A stretch of 6,995 nucleotides of DNA from Pseudomonadota bacterium (GTDB lineage Bacteria > Pseudomonadota > Alphaproteobacteria > Rhizobiales > Rhizobiaceae): assembly GCA_023419535.1 (NCBI GenBank), contig JAEZXX010000123.1, forward strand, positions 1 through 6,995, read 5' to 3'. Shown piece after piece: positions 6,444-6,995 of the stretch (its first letter is position 1; each line of letters starts with the position of its first letter). A model generated the notes under the pieces. The model ran no database searches. It was not told the DNA's origin and saw only the letters and a program-made list of their open reading frames with translations. The translations under genes and the position numbers were made by a program.

Positions 6444-6872
6444 ATGTGGATCCCAGCCACTCGCCGGCAGCATAGCCGCGCGGGGCTCCGATACGAAACA
6501 GATTTGACGGATATGGAATGGCGACTGATCGCGCCATATCTCCCCGCACCCAAGCCCACGGCTCGGCCGAGACGGTGGCCGTTGCGGGAAATCATGAACG
6601 CCATCTTCTATGTGCTGCGGGGCGGTATCGGCTGGCGTCCGACATGCCGCTGCGCAGCAAGGTCTACAGATGATTCGCCCTCTGGCGCGACACCGGCCTG
6701 ATAGAGAGGCTGAACCATGCCCTGTTGATGATGGACCGCGAACGGGTGGGCCGGCAGGCCTCACCGTCGGCTGGGGTGATCGACAGCCAGAGCGTGAAAA
6801 TCACTGAGGCTGGCGGACCGCGCGGCTATGATGCCGGCAAGAAGGTCATGGGTCGCAAGCGACATGCCCTAG
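6444..6872 (+). pseudogene. IS5-family transposase remnant (frameshifted, stop codon, truncated)
   Basis: The ATG at 6444 opens a recognisable IS5-family (DUF4096-type) N-terminus: Y-E-T-D-L-T-D-M-E-W, then W-P-L-R-E-I-M-N-A-I-F-Y-V-L-R-G-G-I-G-W-R. At about 6637/6638 the reading moves to another frame, which resumes with S-D-M-P near the expected S-D-L-P-P. Compared with the usual G-W-R-L-L-P-S-D-L-P-P order, about ten bases appear deleted. In the second frame a TGA at 6671-6673 replaces the Trp of the expected V-Y-R-W-F. It then continues through W-R-D-T-G-L-I-E-R-L-N-H-A-L and V-I-D-S-Q-S-V-K, where the first catalytic Asp (6782-6784) remains, to G-R-K-R-H-A-L. There the similarity ends at the junction with the next element. 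The later catalytic Asp and Glu are missing, so no active transposase can be made. Confidence 0.88.
6869..6872. other. CTAG insertion site joining two IS elements
   Basis: CTAG at 6869-6872 is the last sequence that fits the first transposase: the family normally continues H-A-L-V-D, and CTAG followed by TCGA would encode that. Immediately after it, unrelated sequence begins (GCTCAGGACCTGTTAA). CTAG or its central TA is a known kind of target for IS5-family elements, so this is probably the left copy of a target duplication. The right copy would be outside the window. Confidence 0.55.
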
Positions 6873-6924
6873 GCTCAGGACCTGTTAATTTACTTTGATG
6901 TCTGGTTCAGTTCGGCTTTCGAGT

Positions 6925-6929
6925 GGAGG
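6925..6929 (+). promoter_or_regulatory. Shine-Dalgarno site of the second transposase
   Basis: GGAGG ends 5 bases before the ATG at 6935. It is a strong site and supports that start for a reading frame of only twenty visible codons. Confidence 0.65.
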
Positions 6930-6934
6930 TTTTG

Positions 6935-6995
6935 ATGGCCGGACGGTTTCTCTTGAGTGAGCGCCAGATGGCGCGGATCTCGCCGTTCTTCCCGC
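6935..6995 (+). CDS. IS5-family transposase, N-terminal fragment (cut by window end)
   Basis: Twenty codons are visible: M-A-G-R-F-L-L-S-E-R-Q-M-A-R-I-S-P-F-F-P. The pattern of a short basic start, then L-S/T-x-x-Q/E-x-x-x-I-x-P-x-x-P, is the usual N-terminus of IS5-family transposases that insert at CTAG or TA sites. It differs clearly from the N-terminus of the neighbouring remnant (D-L-T-D-M-E-W-R-L-I-A-P-Y-L-P), so the two elements belong to different subgroups. The start is supported by GGAGG upstream. The catalytic core lies outside the window, so activity cannot be judged. Confidence 0.72.
   Translation, partial: MAGRFLLSERQMARISPFFP

Larger units (their letters stand above)
6368..6872 (+). 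mobile_element. Truncated, decayed IS5-family insertion sequence (first element)
   Basis: The transposase remnant at 6444-6872 and its 5' leader mark a degenerate IS5-family element just after the polysaccharide operon. The left end is approximate. It may begin near the CCGTCCCGAAAG stretch at 6371-6382, but no second inverted repeat is present to confirm this because the element stops at 6872, where a second IS starts. Its right part is either beyond the second element or lost. The exact boundary would come from alignment with an intact copy. Confidence 0.7.
6873..6995 (+). mobile_element. Left end of a second IS5-family insertion sequence (runs off the window)
   Basis: Similarity to the first transposase stops at 6872, and a new left end follows: GCTCAGGACCTGTTAA as the likely terminal inverted repeat, a short leader, a strong ribosome binding site and a transposase start. 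The terminus is inferred because the opposite end lies outside the window. This element looks intact as far as it can be seen and is younger than the one it interrupts. Confidence 0.65.

Overview
This window is high-GC bacterial chromosomal DNA, most likely from an alphaproteobacterium. The indications are strong G/C preference at third codon positions, the two IS5-family types at the right end, and the style of the polysaccharide genes. The genus cannot be fixed from this stretch.

Layout. (1) Bases 2-85 are probably the 3' end of an upstream gene whose tail encodes an Ala-Glu run from a GCCGAA hexanucleotide repeat. (2) Bases 86-481 contain no convincing gene; they lie upstream of the operon and include its ribosome binding site and a weak candidate promoter. 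(3) Bases 482-6322 hold three tightly packed, overlapping plus-strand genes: wzm (ABC-2 permease), wzt (ATPase with a C-terminal carbohydrate-binding-type domain), and a 1240-residue protein. That protein combines an N-terminal SAM methyltransferase, a long coiled coil made of exact 35-residue repeats, a conserved S-x-S-W-R-x-T-A-P-L-R linker, a GT4-type (GT-B) glycosyltransferase and a C-terminal GT2-type (GT-A) glycosyltransferase. (4) From about 6365 to the end there is mobile DNA: a decayed, truncated IS5-family element interrupted at a CTAG site by the left end of a second, different IS5-family element that runs out of the window.

How the genes work together. Wzm/Wzt transporters export a finished, undecaprenyl-linked O-antigen or capsule-like glycan across the inner membrane. 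In the characterised E. coli O9a system, a methyltransferase-containing chain terminator (WbdD) caps the glycan, its coiled coil sets chain length, and the Wzt C-terminal domain recognises the cap. Here the methyltransferase and a modular coiled coil sit in the same polypeptide as two glycosyltransferases, directly downstream of a Wzt with a C-terminal domain. The most interesting hypothesis is therefore a one-protein synthesis, termination and ruler device whose length could change in 35-residue (105-nt) steps by repeat recombination. The domain calls are read from sequence motifs. The ruler function is inference.
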